NCBI GenBank assembly: GCA_025360005.1
Contig: JANYDA010000009.1
Location: 1 to 64,000, forward strand
Direction of reading: 5' to 3'
Source: Fibrobacteria bacterium
Lineage (GTDB): Bacteria > Fibrobacterota > Fibrobacteria > UBA11236
Length of the DNA: 64,000 nucleotides
The position numbers were made by a program, and so were the translations under genes. Positions 52,133-62,607 of the stretch are shown here, one piece after another (positions within the stretch are counted from its first letter, which is position 1; every line of letters begins with the position of its first letter). Below the pieces are notes generated by a model. The model was not told the DNA's origin. It saw nothing but the letters and a program-made list of their open reading frames with translations, and searched no databases.

Positions 52133-52975
52133 TCAGGGATTCCTTCCGGCTTCCGCGGGCCCGCCTGGGGCCGGCATAGTAACATCCGGGTTACCCAAGG
52201 GCGGCAATGCGGCCAGTTCTTGCGAGGCCCGCGAGGGCGAGGCGTTGCGTTCGTCCCGGATCACGTCGCCGTCGCGGAAAACTATGAGGCGATTGGCGTA
52301 GCGGGCGATGTCGGGCTCATGGGTGACCAGCACCACGGTGATGCCATGGGCGTTCAGTCCCTGGAACAGGCCGATGATTTCGATGCTGGAGCGGGTGTCC
52401 AGATTGCCGGTGGGCTCATCGGCGAGGATGAGCACCGGATCGTTGACCATGGATCGCGCGATGGCCACGCGTTGTTGCTGGCCGCCGGAGAGCTGGTTGG
52501 GGTGGTGATGGACGCGTTCCCCCAGCCCCACGGCGGTCAACGCCTCCAGGGCCTTTTTGCGGATGTCCGCCGGGCGCGTGTCCTTGCGGTACAGGAGCGG
52601 CAGTTCCACGTTCTCCAGGGCCGAGGTGCGGCTAAGGAGATTGAAGGACTGGAACACGAACCCGAGTTTGCGGTTGCGCACCATGGACAGTTCGTCGCGG
52701 GTGAGCGAGTCCACTTCGCGCCCGTCCAGGAGGTATTTGCCGGCGGTAGGCGCATCCAGGCAGCCCAGGATGTTCATGAAGGTGGACTTGCCCGATCCGC
52801 TGGAGCCGCTGATGGCGACGAACTCGCCGCGGGCTATGTCCAGGTCCACTTTGCGCAAGGCCGAAACGGTGACATCGCCCATCCGGTAGGTCTTGCCCAA
52901 GCCCCGTACCGATACGATGGGAACATCGGAAACACCCGCCGCGCTTCCGGGTTTTTCCGTGCGCGAATCCTTCAA
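52133..52975 (-). CDS. macB: MacB-type ABC transporter ATPase
   Basis: A 280-residue ATPase: Walker A GSSGSGKST, Q-loop FVFQSFNLL, signature LSGGQQQRVAIARSM, Walker B VLILADEPTGNLD, H-loop VTHEPD. The best start is TTG 52975, which has GGAGG about 9 nt upstream and overlaps the MacA stop by 4 bp (TTGA). Upstream frame extension would be unrelated Arg-rich shadow sequence. Family members power efflux of macrolides, peptides or lipids through MacA and TolC. Here ATPase and permease are separate genes, as in LolD/MacB-split systems. Confidence 0.92.
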   Translation of the reverse strand: MKDSRTEKPGSAAGVSDVPIVSVRGLGKTYRMGDVTVSALRKVDLDIARGEFVAISGSSGSGKSTFMNILGCLDAPTAGKYLLDGREVDSLTRDELSMVRNRKLGFVFQSFNLLSRTSALENVELPLLYRKDTRPADIRKKALEALTAVGLGERVHHHPNQLSGGQQQRVAIARSMVNDPVLILADEPTGNLDTRSSIEIIGLFQGLNAHGITVVLVTHEPDIARYANRLIVFRDGDVIRDERNASPSRASQELAALPPLGNPDVTMPAPGGPAEAGRNP

Positions 52976-54339
52976 TGTCCCCGTCCTCCGCCGCCTCCGC
53001 CTCCGGCCCCGCCGATGCGCGGCATGCCGAAGGGGGAGGATTGGGCGGGGGAGCCGCCGGTCTTGGGGACATCCAACCCGGTGATCACTTCCGTACCCGC
53101 TTGCAGCTCCCCTTCGATCTCCGTATGGGTTCCATCCGTCAACCCGGTCGTCACGCGCACGGGTTTGGGCTTGCCGTTTTCCAGGATGAAGACGCGGCCG
53201 GAGGAATCGGCCTTGCGGCCCTTGCCGGCCCAATGGCGTTCGGCCTTGCCATCGGCGCTTACCGTGTCGGGCTTATGCGGCGATCCGGCACTGTCCTGCC
53301 GGTACGATTTGCCGCTGTCTTTCCCGCCCCCGCTTCCATCGGTACCGTCGCTTCCGCCGCCTTGGGCCCACTTGCCGCCCTTTCCACCCTTCCCATCCTT
53401 GCCTTTCAAGCCCATGGCCTCCCAGGGGTTGAAGCGCAAGGCCGCCGAGGGAACCTGCAATACGTTTTCCTTGCGGGCCACCACGATGGTGAGGCTGGCG
53501 GTCATGCCCGGCATCAGTTTTAGATCGGGATTCGGGACGCTGATCACCACATCGTAGCTGACCACGTTCTGCACCGTGACCGGCTGCAAGCGGATCTGCT
53601 CGACCTTGCCCGCGAAAACGGAATCCGGATAGGCGTCCACTGTGAAGGTTGCGCGCTGGCCCAAGTTCACCTTGCCTATGTCGGCTTCATCCACGGAGGC
53701 TTGCACCTGCATCTGGCGCAGATCCCCGGCGATGGTGAAAAGCGTGGGCGTATTGAAGCTGGCTGCCACGGTCTGGCCCACGTCCACGGCGCGCGAAAGC
53801 ACGATGCCGTCGATGGGGGAGATGATGGTGGCGTAGCGGAGGTTGATGCGGGCCCTGTCGACCTGGGCGCGCGCGGAGTTGAGGTTGGCCGCGGCTACGT
53901 CCGCATTGGCCACGGCCTGATCCAGATCGGATTGGGATACCAAGCCTCCGGCGAACAGGGCCTGGCTGCGTTTCCGCTCCGCCGCGGCCTGCAGATTCTG
54001 GGCGGCCACTTTCTCCAGGTTGGAGATGACGTCGCTGAGCGCGGCGCGCAGCAAGGTGGTATCGATGCGAGCGATCACCTGGCCCTTGGCCACCTTGGAG
54101 TTGAAATCGACGTACAGGGCGGAAACGGTGCCGGATACCTGGGTGCCCACCTGCACGGTCAATACCGCTTGCAAGGTTCCCGTAGCCGTCACGGAAAGCT
54201 GCAAGGGCCCTTTTTCCGCCGCCGCGGTCTTCCATTTGAGCTCCGCCTTCTTCCCGCCCCACAGCCAATATCCCCCCAGGCAGGCCAGGGCCAAGGTTAC
54301 GACGAGGATGACGAGGGATTTGCCTTTGAAAATCGACAT
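52972..54339 (-). CDS. macA: MacA-like periplasmic adaptor (HlyD/RND type)
   Basis: A 455-residue membrane-fusion protein. N-terminal anchor (SLVILVVTLALACLGGYWLWG), then a lipoyl/coiled-coil hairpin (LQAAAERKRSQALFAGGLVSQSDLDQAVANADVAAANLNSARAQVDRARINLRYATI), a beta-barrel (GQTVAASFNTPTLFTIAGDLRQMQVQASVDEADIGKV) and a membrane-proximal end (TGLTDGTHTEIEGELQAGTEVITG). An insert of about 75 Gly/Ser/Lys/Asp-rich residues lies around 310-385 and the C-terminus is poly-Gly; both are unusual for MacA. The start overlaps the TolC stop by one base (TAATG). Confidence 0.9.
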   Translation of the reverse strand: MSIFKGKSLVILVVTLALACLGGYWLWGGKKAELKWKTAAAEKGPLQLSVTATGTLQAVLTVQVGTQVSGTVSALYVDFNSKVAKGQVIARIDTTLLRAALSDVISNLEKVAAQNLQAAAERKRSQALFAGGLVSQSDLDQAVANADVAAANLNSARAQVDRARINLRYATIISPIDGIVLSRAVDVGQTVAASFNTPTLFTIAGDLRQMQVQASVDEADIGKVNLGQRATFTVDAYPDSVFAGKVEQIRLQPVTVQNVVSYDVVISVPNPDLKLMPGMTASLTIVVARKENVLQVPSAALRFNPWEAMGLKGKDGKGGKGGKWAQGGGSDGTDGSGGGKDSGKSYRQDSAGSPHKPDTVSADGKAERHWAGKGRKADSSGRVFILENGKPKPVRVTTGLTDGTHTEIEGELQAGTEVITGLDVPKTGGSPAQSSPFGMPRIGGAGGGGGGGRGH

Positions 54340-55721
54340 TACTCGCCTCCCGCGGGTACCGGTTTGATCATGGCTCCGGACAACCGCTGCAGGGCCGCCT
54401 CGGCCTGCTTCGCGCTTTGCCGCGCCGTGATCAGGCGGCTTTCCGCGTCCAATAGCTTCGTCTGCGCGTCCCGGAATTCCAGGGACGAGGAAGCGCCAAG
54501 TTTATAGCGTTCCCGCGCCGCCTCGGCTTGCAGTCGCGCAACCTGCAGGTTACCCTCTTCCAAAGAGATCTGGAGCAGGCCCGTCTGGTATTGCCGTTTG
54601 GCCTGCTCGAAATCGGCCGCCGTCTGATCGATGGCCTGGCGCAAGCGGGTTTCGTCCCCGCGCAGGCTCAGCTTGGCTCTTCTCACTGCCGTGGGAGTGG
54701 CCAGGCGGTCGAAGAGCGGAACGGACAGGTTCACGCTGTACCCGAAGCCATTGCGGTTTTCCGCTCGCGTCCGGGTGGAGTTCAGAAAATCGGGAGCGGC
54801 GTCGTAGGATATCCCCGTGCTCAGGCTGGGCAGCCACGCTCCGCGGGCCTGATCCACGCCGTAGGCGGAAGACGTCTTGGCCGCGCGCGCGGCGGCGATG
54901 GAGGTATTGTTCTCTTCCAGGCCGCGGCGCCAGTCCTCCAGCGGGAGGGTGGTCTGCAAGGGAATGGAATCCGCTACGTCGAAAGCGATGGCGGGATCTC
55001 GAGCCAGCAGCCGGTTCAATCCCACCTTGGCCTTCTCCAGCGACAGCTGCTGGTTCAGGTAAGTAGAGGAGTCTTCGTTCAGATCCGCTTTGGATTGCAA
55101 TTGATCCAGCTTGGAACCGGAGCCTACGGCCAGCTTGGCCTCCGCCAAACGGGCGCGCTCGCGGGAGACGGACAGCAATTCCGCGATGGCGGAAAGCCGC
55201 TGCTTCTGCTGCACAAGATCGTAATAGCCCAACACCACTTTTTCCACCAGGTTTTCCAGGGCCGCGCGCTCCGACAAGCCGGCCGCGCGTTCCTGGGTCT
55301 TCAGGCGCTGGTAACCGTGATAGTCCTGGAACCCGTCGAACACCTGCCAATCGGCGCTGGCGCCCACCGTAGTAACCGGAGTGTTACCGTTGAGGGGCAA
55401 GGGCCCGGAATGGGTGATTCCAGCGGATGCGGAAGGAAGAAAGTTCCCGGCTCCGCCCCGGCGCGCGTTGACGGCCTGTTCCGTCTCGGTCCGGGTGAGG
55501 GAGAGGTCGTAGTTGTTTTCGACGGCGGCGCGGATGGCCTGTTCCAATGAAAGGGCCGGCGGCGTTCCGGCAGAAAGCCTGGCCTGCGCCGTGGAATCGG
55601 AACCCTGGAGGTTTCCGGGTTGCGGTTGCGCGCCCATACCGGTTTGGGCCGGGGCTGGGGAAACGGTCATTCCCATCAGAAGGGCCAGCGCGAAATGGGG
55701 GGTACGGTTCAGTGGCAGCAT
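54339..55721 (-). CDS. tolC: TolC-family outer-membrane efflux protein
   Basis: A roughly 460-residue outer-membrane factor with a signal peptide (ALALLMGMTVSPAPAQ). Two OEP repeats: LEQAIRAAVENNYDLSLTRTETEQAVNARRGGAGNFLPSASAGITH and the later RAAKTSSAYGVDQARGAWLPSLSTGISYDA, each with long helices and barrel strands. The tail YKLGASSSLEFRDAQTKLLDAESRLITARQSAKQAEAAL is typical. ATG 55721 is uncertain; an upstream GTG at 55745 is the alternative. It is the first gene of the efflux operon with MacA and MacB. Confidence 0.9.
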   Translation of the reverse strand: MLPLNRTPHFALALLMGMTVSPAPAQTGMGAQPQPGNLQGSDSTAQARLSAGTPPALSLEQAIRAAVENNYDLSLTRTETEQAVNARRGGAGNFLPSASAGITHSGPLPLNGNTPVTTVGASADWQVFDGFQDYHGYQRLKTQERAAGLSERAALENLVEKVVLGYYDLVQQKQRLSAIAELLSVSRERARLAEAKLAVGSGSKLDQLQSKADLNEDSSTYLNQQLSLEKAKVGLNRLLARDPAIAFDVADSIPLQTTLPLEDWRRGLEENNTSIAAARAAKTSSAYGVDQARGAWLPSLSTGISYDAAPDFLNSTRTRAENRNGFGYSVNLSVPLFDRLATPTAVRRAKLSLRGDETRLRQAIDQTAADFEQAKRQYQTGLLQISLEEGNLQVARLQAEAARERYKLGASSSLEFRDAQTKLLDAESRLITARQSAKQAEAALQRLSGAMIKPVPAGGE

Positions 55722-55841
55722 GTGGGAAAGAAAATACAAGCGCACGGGCCATCCGATCCGATATTCTGGAATTCCTTCCCTTTAGACAGGCGGGATGCGG
55801 ACGCCGTTCCCGCCGCCTCAAGCTTGAGCCGCGCAGTCCGC

Positions 55842-56081
55842 TTAAGCGGGTTTGATTTCGATATAGGTAGGGCGCTTATCGCCCGCGCGCCTGCGCGGGG
55901 TGCCATCCGCTTCCAGGTGCGGCGCGGGAGCCGGCGCAGCCGATTCAGGGGCCGTGGAGTGGAAGGCGTTCTCTTCCCAACCCTCGGCATGCTTGGGGAG
56001 CACGAAGGCGTAGCGGAAACTCTCCACTTGGGCGCCGAACTTGGTCATCATGTCCCGCATGGGGACGATCCTGGATCGCAT
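55842..56081 (-). CDS. hypothetical small protein
   Basis: A 79-residue protein starting at ATG 56081 with GGAG close upstream. The N-terminal half (MRSRIVPMRDMMTKFGAQVESFRYAFVLPKHAEGWEENAF) could fold; the rest is Pro/Ala-rich and basic, ending TYIEIKPA. No family recognised. The spacing to both neighbours is small and the same strand is used, so it may be real, but evidence is thin. Confidence 0.4.
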   Translation of the reverse strand: MRSRIVPMRDMMTKFGAQVESFRYAFVLPKHAEGWEENAFHSTAPESAAPAPAPHLEADGTPRRRAGDKRPTYIEIKPA

Positions 56082-56169
56082 GGACTCCAAACTAACCAAA
56101 AGCCCAAGCGGGTACAAACCTCAATGGCCGGCCCCAAACGCAAGCGATTTTGAAAAACCGCAAATAGCT

Positions 56170-56820
56170 TCAGTCGGGATCGGTTCCGCCGCAGCCTTCG
56201 GGATTCTCGTCTTCCGCGCGCAGGGTCTCGAATTCCGTTTCCTGGGATTTGGGCACGAAGATCATCGAGTCCACCCGCCCGCCCGCCAGGGGACGGGTCC
56301 AGAGCAGGAGGCGATCCTTGAAGGGCGCTTCCGGGAAGGCTTTCAGCAAGCTGTCGTTGACGGGAAGGATGCGCACGGTGCCGACCGGCGGATCCAGCCG
56401 CAACTGCCAAACGCTGTCCTTGCGGTTCCTCAGGATGGACGTGACGGTATAATCATCCAGGCTGTCGCAAAACTCACACGATAATCCAGGCAGGCTGTCC
56501 GCGATGGTGCGGGTGGAGAGCAGGCCGTTGCCGGAATAGCAGGGGACGTAGAGCACGTATCCCTGGCCTTCGACCAAGGTGACCTTGACCCATTTTTCCG
56601 GGAGCGACCGCATCCATAGCTTTACCTGATCCGCGCCGGAAGCGGTATCGGTGATTTCCGCCGTCTCCCGCATGCCGGTGCGTTCGGCGCGCTTGCGTAG
56701 GCCCACCAGGAGCACTATGCCCCACATCATCAGGGCGCAGGTGAACAGGACGATGACTATCCAGCGCCCGGAAGCTTTTCCGTGCCCCGTCTGCCCCGTC
56801 TGCCCTGCTTGATCGGCCAT
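56170..56820 (-). CDS. hypothetical membrane-anchored protein
   Basis: A 216-residue protein; ATG 56820 has GGGAG 5 nt upstream. One transmembrane helix (WIVIVLFTCALMMWGIVLLVGL) follows a short polar tail with a GQTGQTGH repeat. The outside part has two Cys pairs (CYSGNGLL...; CEFCDSLDDY) and a C-terminal Glu/Asp-rich end with CGG. Soluble-domain motifs such as WVKVTLVEGQGYVLYVPC and RNRKDSVWQLRLDPPVGTVRIL suggest beta structure. Function unknown. It is downstream of exoD on the same strand. Confidence 0.65.
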   Translation of the reverse strand: MADQAGQTGQTGHGKASGRWIVIVLFTCALMMWGIVLLVGLRKRAERTGMRETAEITDTASGADQVKLWMRSLPEKWVKVTLVEGQGYVLYVPCYSGNGLLSTRTIADSLPGLSCEFCDSLDDYTVTSILRNRKDSVWQLRLDPPVGTVRILPVNDSLLKAFPEAPFKDRLLLWTRPLAGGRVDSMIFVPKSQETEFETLRAEDENPEGCGGTDPD

Positions 56821-56961
56821 TGCGGCTCCCGGTCGTGGATCTTCGTGTAGAGCTTCCAAGATAAAAACAAACCCGGGCGGGGGATCGGAAAACCGGGAAG
56901 GGGAGCGAAGGGAAGAGCAAGCCCGGGTTGCGGCCGGGCCCAAGCGCCGGGGGCGGTCCGG

Positions 56962-57705
56962 TCAGTGGAAGAGGCGGTAGATCCCCGCCATGCCGAAGAC
57001 GAATACCGCCGCCAGGTACGTCACCGTCAACAGATACATGAAGTACCCTGCCAGCACCAGCCAGCCGTCGCGCTGCAGCGTGCCGAAGGCCAGAAAGAGA
57101 ATGCCGTATGCGGGCAGCACGTTCGAGAAAGGGATGGGGAGCGGCGCGGCCAGGATTAAGGCCCCGGCCACCAGCATGATTCCGTTGAGCGCGTGGACCC
57201 AACCCTGCGTGATGGGGAGCAGGCGGGGATAGCTGAGCTTTTCGATGCGGTGGAAGAGGCGAGCGCCTTTTTCGAGGATCTGAAAGAGGCTCGCTTGCGG
57301 CAAGCGGTATTCCAGCAAACGCTCCGGGAGCAGCGGAGCGCGGTTGAGGACGATGCCGAGCCCGATAAGGGTGATGATCATGCCTTGGGGCACGCTCATG
57401 CCCGGAATGGGAATGGGCAGCATCGATGGGATGGCGAACAACATGCAAGCCATCAGCAAACCGCGCTCGCCCAGGGCATGGATCAGGGATCTTACCGTCA
57501 TGCCTTCCTTGGGCGCGGTTTGCAGCAAATCGAACAGGACGCTGCTGCAGCTTTTGGCTTCGACGTCGAAGGGGACGGTATGCGCGGATGGATTGGGCCC
57601 CGTCTCCGCGCGCGCGCGGTTGCGGCGTTCCCGCCCGCCCTCCGCGGCGGCGGATTTGCGAAGCAGCGATTCGGGGACTTGCGGGGAAGACAGGGGTTGG
57701 GGCAT
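56962..57705 (-). CDS. exoD: ExoD-family membrane protein
   Basis: A 247-residue protein. Residues 1-55 are disordered and basic. From [48 protein letters not shown] it matches ExoD, with helices [49 protein letters not shown] and [24 protein letters not shown]. ExoD is needed for exopolysaccharide production or alkaline tolerance in rhizobia, and its mechanism is unknown. It is divergent from pgi. Confidence 0.88.
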   Translation of the reverse strand: MPQPLSSPQVPESLLRKSAAAEGGRERRNRARAETGPNPSAHTVPFDVEAKSCSSVLFDLLQTAPKEGMTVRSLIHALGERGLLMACMLFAIPSMLPIPIPGMSVPQGMIITLIGLGIVLNRAPLLPERLLEYRLPQASLFQILEKGARLFHRIEKLSYPRLLPITQGWVHALNGIMLVAGALILAAPLPIPFSNVLPAYGILFLAFGTLQRDGWLVLAGYFMYLLTVTYLAAVFVFGMAGIYRLFH

Positions 57706-57861
57706 GGGATCTCTATTCTAGCATCCATCAGGGAGCGAATTAAACGAAGTCGGATTGCGGATCGGTTGCGGATAAATTCCGCATCCCGGCCGGAAAAGGC
57801 GAATTTCCGGCATCCGCCCCAAAAACTATATTGGGGAACCACCTTTACCCTAGGATCCGCC

Positions 57862-59556
57862 GTGAGCGCCTTGACCCAATCCCCCGCCTGGAAAGCTTTG
57901 CAAAACCACTCGAAGAGCGCCGCCTCCCTCAAAATGAAAGAGCTTTTCGCGACCGACCCGGGCCGCGCGGAACGTTACCGATTGGAAACCTGCGGACTGT
58001 ACGTGGACTTCAGCAAGAACATCATCACCGATGAAACGCTGGGGCTGCTGCGGGATCTGGCGGAAGCCTCCGGGATCGATCAGGCGAAGGAGGAACTCTT
58101 TACGGGCAAGAAGATCAATTTCACGGAAGGCCGGGCCGTTCTGCACACCGCCCTACGTAACCTCTCCGCTGCCCCGGTGGCGCCGGACGGGCAGGACGTG
58201 ATGCCCAAGGTGCGCGCCGTGCTCGATAAGATGCGCGACTTCAGCGAGAAGATCCGTTCGGGAGCCTGGCTAGGCTTTTCCGGCAAGCCCATCCGGCATG
58301 TGGTCAATATCGGCATCGGCGGATCGGACCTGGGCCCGGTGATGGTGACCGAGGCCCTCAAGCCCTACTCGCGCGATTCCTCCGGCCAAGTGGCCGTGCA
58401 GGCGCATTTCGTCTCCAACGTTGACGCCACCCATTTGGCGGAAGTCCTGCGCGCGGTGCAATTGGATCAGACCCTGTTCATCGTGGCCTCCAAGACCTTC
58501 ACCACCCAGGAGACCATGTCCAACGCCCTTTCAGCGCGCGCGGCGTTGCTCGCGGCCGCCGGCGGCGATACGGCCGACGCTATGGCCTCGGGCGCCGTGG
58601 CCAAGCATTTCGTGGCCCTGTCCACCAACCTGGAAGCGGTGGCCGCCTTCGGCATCGATACCGCCAACGCGTTCGAGTTCTGGGATTGGGTGGGCGGCCG
58701 CTATTCCTGCTGGTCCGCCATCGGCTTGTCCATCGCCATCAGCGTCGGCTTCGGCCATTTCAAGGACTTCCTTGCCGGCGGGCACGACATGGACAAGCAT
58801 TTCCGCGCCACCCCCGCCCAGGGTAACTTACCGGTTACCCTGGCCCTGTTGGGGATATGGTACGGGGATTTCTTCGACGCCCAGACCCATGCCATCCTAC
58901 CCTACGATCAATACCTGCACCGCCTGCCCGCCTACCTGCAACAGGCGGACATGGAGTCCAACGGCAAGTCCGTGGGCAAGGAAGGGAGCCGCGTGGACTA
59001 CCAGACTGGTCCCATCATCTGGGGCGAACCCGGCACCAACGGCCAGCATTCCTTCTACCAGCTCATCCACCAGGGCACCAAGCTCATCCCCGCGGATTTC
59101 ATGGCCCCGGCGCAATCGCACAACCCCATCAACGATCACCATCGCATCCTGCTTTCCAACTTCTTCGCGCAGACGGAGGCGCTGATGGTGGGCAAGACCC
59201 TGGCGGAAGCGGAAGCCGAACTGAAAGCCTCCGGGATGGATCAGGAAGCGATCAAACGCCTGGCGCCCCACAAGGTGTTCGAGGGAAACCGCCCCACCAA
59301 TTCCATCCTCTTCAAAAAGCTGACCCCGCACGTGCTGGGCTCGCTGGTGGCCATGTACGAGCATAAGATCTTCGTGCAGGGCATCATCTGGAACATCAAC
59401 AGCTACGATCAGATGGGCGTGGAGCTGGGCAAGCAATTGGCGAAGAAGATCCTGCCGGAATTGGAGGCGGGGGAGAAGGACGCGAAGGTGGCGCTCAAGC
59501 ATGATGCCTCGACCAATACCCTGATCCGCAAGTACCTGGCGGAACGGGAGGGTTGA
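57862..59556 (+). CDS. pgi: glucose-6-phosphate isomerase
   Basis: A 564-residue glycolytic enzyme starting at GTG 57862 with AGGA upstream. The frame is open further upstream but that sequence is the shadow of exoD. PGI signatures: [113 protein letters not shown] (catalytic Glu and His) and [14 protein letters not shown]. Length matches the bacterial long form (about 550). It converts glucose-6-phosphate to fructose-6-phosphate. Confidence 0.96.
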   Translation: MSALTQSPAWKALQNHSKSAASLKMKELFATDPGRAERYRLETCGLYVDFSKNIITDETLGLLRDLAEASGIDQAKEELFTGKKINFTEGRAVLHTALRNLSAAPVAPDGQDVMPKVRAVLDKMRDFSEKIRSGAWLGFSGKPIRHVVNIGIGGSDLGPVMVTEALKPYSRDSSGQVAVQAHFVSNVDATHLAEVLRAVQLDQTLFIVASKTFTTQETMSNALSARAALLAAAGGDTADAMASGAVAKHFVALSTNLEAVAAFGIDTANAFEFWDWVGGRYSCWSAIGLSIAISVGFGHFKDFLAGGHDMDKHFRATPAQGNLPVTLALLGIWYGDFFDAQTHAILPYDQYLHRLPAYLQQADMESNGKSVGKEGSRVDYQTGPIIWGEPGTNGQHSFYQLIHQGTKLIPADFMAPAQSHNPINDHHRILLSNFFAQTEALMVGKTLAEAEAELKASGMDQEAIKRLAPHKVFEGNRPTNSILFKKLTPHVLGSLVAMYEHKIFVQGIIWNINSYDQMGVELGKQLAKKILPELEAGEKDAKVALKHDASTNTLIRKYLAEREG

Positions 59557-59592
59557 GAGGCCGGCAGGCGTCGATGAGAGAGTTCTCCGGAT

Positions 59593-62500
59593 TTGACGGC
59601 TCCCGTCTTTTTCACTCCCTTTGAAGGACCTGCATCAAAGCGAGTCCTTATCAGTACGCTGTCCGAACGCATAGTCCTTCCCATCTTCGTCCTGGCATGG
59701 CTGGTATGCCTCGGCTCCGCCTCCGCCAACAGCAACCATCGCGTGGCTTGGAGCGCATACGAGACGAGCCATTTCAAGATCGTGTTCCATCAGGACGTGA
59801 AGCCCCAGGCGGACCTGGCCAAGGATTTCCTGGAGCAGGCCTACGCCCGCATCAGCAAGGATATGGGCGTGGCGGATAAGGACGTCACCATCACCGTGGT
59901 GCTGACCGGGATCCCGGACGAGTCCAACGGCTATTCCACGCCCTTGGGACACCGCATCGTTATCTTCACTCGGCCGGGACAGGTGATCGCTTCCGGGGAA
60001 ATCGCCTGGATGAAAAGGGTGCTGGCCCATGAGCTGGCGCATCAAATCACCTTCCTCGCCTTGCGCAAATCCTTCCTGGGCATCTACTCGGAACTCTACA
60101 AGACCTCGCATATGCCTTCCTGGTTCCTGGAAGGCGTGGCCCAATACGAGGCGGAGAGCTGGGATGCGAAACGGAACACTTTTTTCGCGCATGTGCTTTA
60201 CAACTCCGCGCTGGAACCTTACCCCAATCTCGCCACTTATACCAAGGAGGATGAGGTTTCCGGCCGCATCCTCTACGAACAGGGCCATGCCTTCGTGCGC
60301 TTCCTGGCCCATCGCCAGGGTCCCGGTTTTCTGGGGCCTTTGCTGCGCCGCATCCGCGTGATTCCCGTTTGGACCGAACTGAAGGAAATATTCTCCCCAC
60401 TCACCGCTTCCATCCTGCCGTTGGAAGATGCCATCGGCGATAGGACCGGCGAGGGAATCGGATCGCTTTACCGGGAATTCCTCGACTCCATGCAAGCGGC
60501 CCTGCCGCCCCTTCCGGGGGTCGGCGGCAAGGGCGGAAGCGGCGCGCGCGCCGACGCAGCTCCGCCGCGGCCTCTATTCGGCGGGGTTCCCGGCTTCGCC
60601 GCCGTGTACCAGATCAAGGCCGTCGATTCCGGCGATTTCTTTTTCACCGGGCAGCGCAAATGGGATCAGCCTTCCATTTCCCTGTTCCGTTACCGGGCCG
60701 GCAAGGTGGAAGCCGCCGCGCCCGGTTTCGTGAATCCGGTATTCGACCTGTCCCCGGACGGCAAACGCCTCCTCTATACGCGCAGCTACGAGAATGCGGA
60801 CGGGGATCCGGTGGAGAAGCTTTTCTTGCAGGACCTGGGCTCCGGCAGGCATTACCTGGCCGACGGGGCCTATCATCCGGTTTTCCTGGGGAACGATTCC
60901 ATCGCCTATTCCCGCTACCGCAACGGACGCCAGGCCTTGCTGGTTTGCGCGCTCGCGGGCGGCGGGGCGGCCTGCGCCGACGTATCCGCGGATTCCCTGG
61001 CGGGGTACTACGCCCTTTCGCGGTCTTCGCGCGGGCTCTTGTGCAACGCCACGGACACGGCGGGCAGGACCGGCGTCTACGAATACCGGCCGGGCGCCGG
61101 GATCACCCGTATCTTCCAAGATACCGTACCGGGAAAGTTTCCCGGCGAATTTCCCGTGGAGGCGGAGGACGGCAGGATTTGGATGCTGCGGGAGCGGAAC
61201 GGATCCATGCAGGTGGAGGCGTTCAACCCGGCGGACGGGAGCTTCGCGCCCCTATCGGCCTATCCTTTGGGGACATTCTACCTGCATCGCGCGGCTCCGG
61301 GACGCATCGTTTCCGTGGTGCAGACGGGTTTGCCCGGCGAATGGGGGCTCGCTCCGGTGGCGGCGCTACCGCGCTCGGTAGCCCCTGATTCCGCCGCGGA
61401 CCCGGTGTCCCGGGCGCCGGCCTTCCTCCATGATCCCTCGCCCGCGGTCACGCGGGATCCGCCGCCGGCCAAACGCGCCGTCCAGCATCCATACCACTCC
61501 CTGCTGGAAGTGCGGCCCCTGATCGTTTGGCCCACGCTGGCGCAGGATTTCCCTTCCGTCGCGCCCGCTTTCGGCGTGATATTGGAAGACCCGCTGCAAT
61601 TGCATACCCTGGAATTCACGGGGACTCTCCTGGTGGATGGTCCCGGCTACGACCTCTCCTATACCAACCGCCAGACCCCGGTAGCCGTTACCTTGGCCGC
61701 TTCCAACCTCTCGCAAATAGCCACCCAATCCGATTCCGTCCCGCCTTGGACGGATGTGTACCTGGTAGAGAGGTTGAGCCGCTACTCCCTGGAGATGATC
61801 ATCCCGCTGCCGTTCGATTTGCCCCTGCCGCATGGCGCCTATCTGGGCCTCAAGGCGGAAGAGCGTATTTACGACGATGTGCTGGCGGCCAGGCTGGATA
61901 CCACCCGCCTGGCGATCCTGGATCATTGGTCGCGCCGCGTGGAGGAGTTCGTGCCCCAGGTTTTCCTGGGGTACGGGTACCAAAGGCCGTATTCCTACAA
62001 CTTCGTCCATCCCTTGCTCGCCACGGATCTGGAGTTGGGATATGCGCAAACCTATCCCGATAATGGGCCCACCCTGTTCTGGTACGCCCGCCAAACCGTG
62101 CCCGTCTGGGATGAGTTAACCTACACGTTACGGTATCAGGGCCAATGGCTGGATCTGGATTTCACCCGTTTTACCGCCGAATTGCCCGATGGGGGAACCG
62201 AAGGGTACTACCGGGGATTCCGTCATGGCCTGGAACAGCAGATTACCGCCAGCCTGGACGCGCCCATTTATAAGGGATACCTCCTGGAGCTTCCCGTTTT
62301 TGGGCCGGTGAACTACGTGGGAGGCGGCCTGTACGGCGATTATTCCCGGGCTTCCTATGCCGCTTCCCCCTATCGGGAAGGGTCCGGGGATCACGGCTAC
62401 CAGGCAGAGGCGGGTGCCAAGCTCAGCCTGCTCTGTTTCCCATTGCGCCGGGCGCCGCTGGTGGTTTCACCCGCGGTACAATGGGATTTCCGGAGGGGGC

Positions 62501-62607
62501 AGGTGGAATACCGCCTGCGCGCCGAGTTCAGCGGGCTTTCGGATACCTACAATCTCTTCCCGGGACGGAAGCCGTCCTTGGGAAGCCGACGGGATCGGCT
62601 GCCGTGA
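59593..62607 (+). CDS. giant exported metallopeptidase-like protein with beta-propeller and C-terminal barrel
   Basis: About 1004 residues; TTG 59593 is a provisional start. A hydrophobic export segment (IVLPIFVLAWLVCLGSASA) precedes a gluzincin domain of the peptidase MA type: VLAHELAHQITF (His146, Glu147, His150) and third ligand Glu180 in WFLEGVAQYEAE. Residues about 330-610 are TolB-like propeller blades (FDLSPDGKRLLYTRSYENADGDPVEKLFLQDLGSG). After a Pro/Ala linker, 640-1004 are transmembrane-barrel strands (LEFTGTLLVDGPGYDLSYTNR, LDLDFTRFTAE, FRRGQVEYRLRAEFSGL). It is probably outer-membrane-anchored. The next gene overlaps by 4 bp. Confidence 0.75.
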   Translation: MTAPVFFTPFEGPASKRVLISTLSERIVLPIFVLAWLVCLGSASANSNHRVAWSAYETSHFKIVFHQDVKPQADLAKDFLEQAYARISKDMGVADKDVTITVVLTGIPDESNGYSTPLGHRIVIFTRPGQVIASGEIAWMKRVLAHELAHQITFLALRKSFLGIYSELYKTSHMPSWFLEGVAQYEAESWDAKRNTFFAHVLYNSALEPYPNLATYTKEDEVSGRILYEQGHAFVRFLAHRQGPGFLGPLLRRIRVIPVWTELKEIFSPLTASILPLEDAIGDRTGEGIGSLYREFLDSMQAALPPLPGVGGKGGSGARADAAPPRPLFGGVPGFAAVYQIKAVDSGDFFFTGQRKWDQPSISLFRYRAGKVEAAAPGFVNPVFDLSPDGKRLLYTRSYENADGDPVEKLFLQDLGSGRHYLADGAYHPVFLGNDSIAYSRYRNGRQALLVCALAGGGAACADVSADSLAGYYALSRSSRGLLCNATDTAGRTGVYEYRPGAGITRIFQDTVPGKFPGEFPVEAEDGRIWMLRERNGSMQVEAFNPADGSFAPLSAYPLGTFYLHRAAPGRIVSVVQTGLPGEWGLAPVAALPRSVAPDSAADPVSRAPAFLHDPSPAVTRDPPPAKRAVQHPYHSLLEVRPLIVWPTLAQDFPSVAPAFGVILEDPLQLHTLEFTGTLLVDGPGYDLSYTNRQTPVAVTLAASNLSQIATQSDSVPPWTDVYLVERLSRYSLEMIIPLPFDLPLPHGAYLGLKAEERIYDDVLAARLDTTRLAILDHWSRRVEEFVPQVFLGYGYQRPYSYNFVHPLLATDLELGYAQTYPDNGPTLFWYARQTVPVWDELTYTLRYQGQWLDLDFTRFTAELPDGGTEGYYRGFRHGLEQQITASLDAPIYKGYLLELPVFGPVNYVGGGLYGDYSRASYAASPYREGSGDHGYQAEAGAKLSLLCFPLRRAPLVVSPAVQWDFRRGQVEYRLRAEFSGLSDTYNLFPGRKPSLGSRRDRLP

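Noticed and set aside
57193-57861. N-terminal extension of the pgi frame by 223 residues
   Set aside because: It is the antisense shadow of exoD; PGI homology begins just after GTG 57862, which has a ribosome-binding site and gives the normal length.
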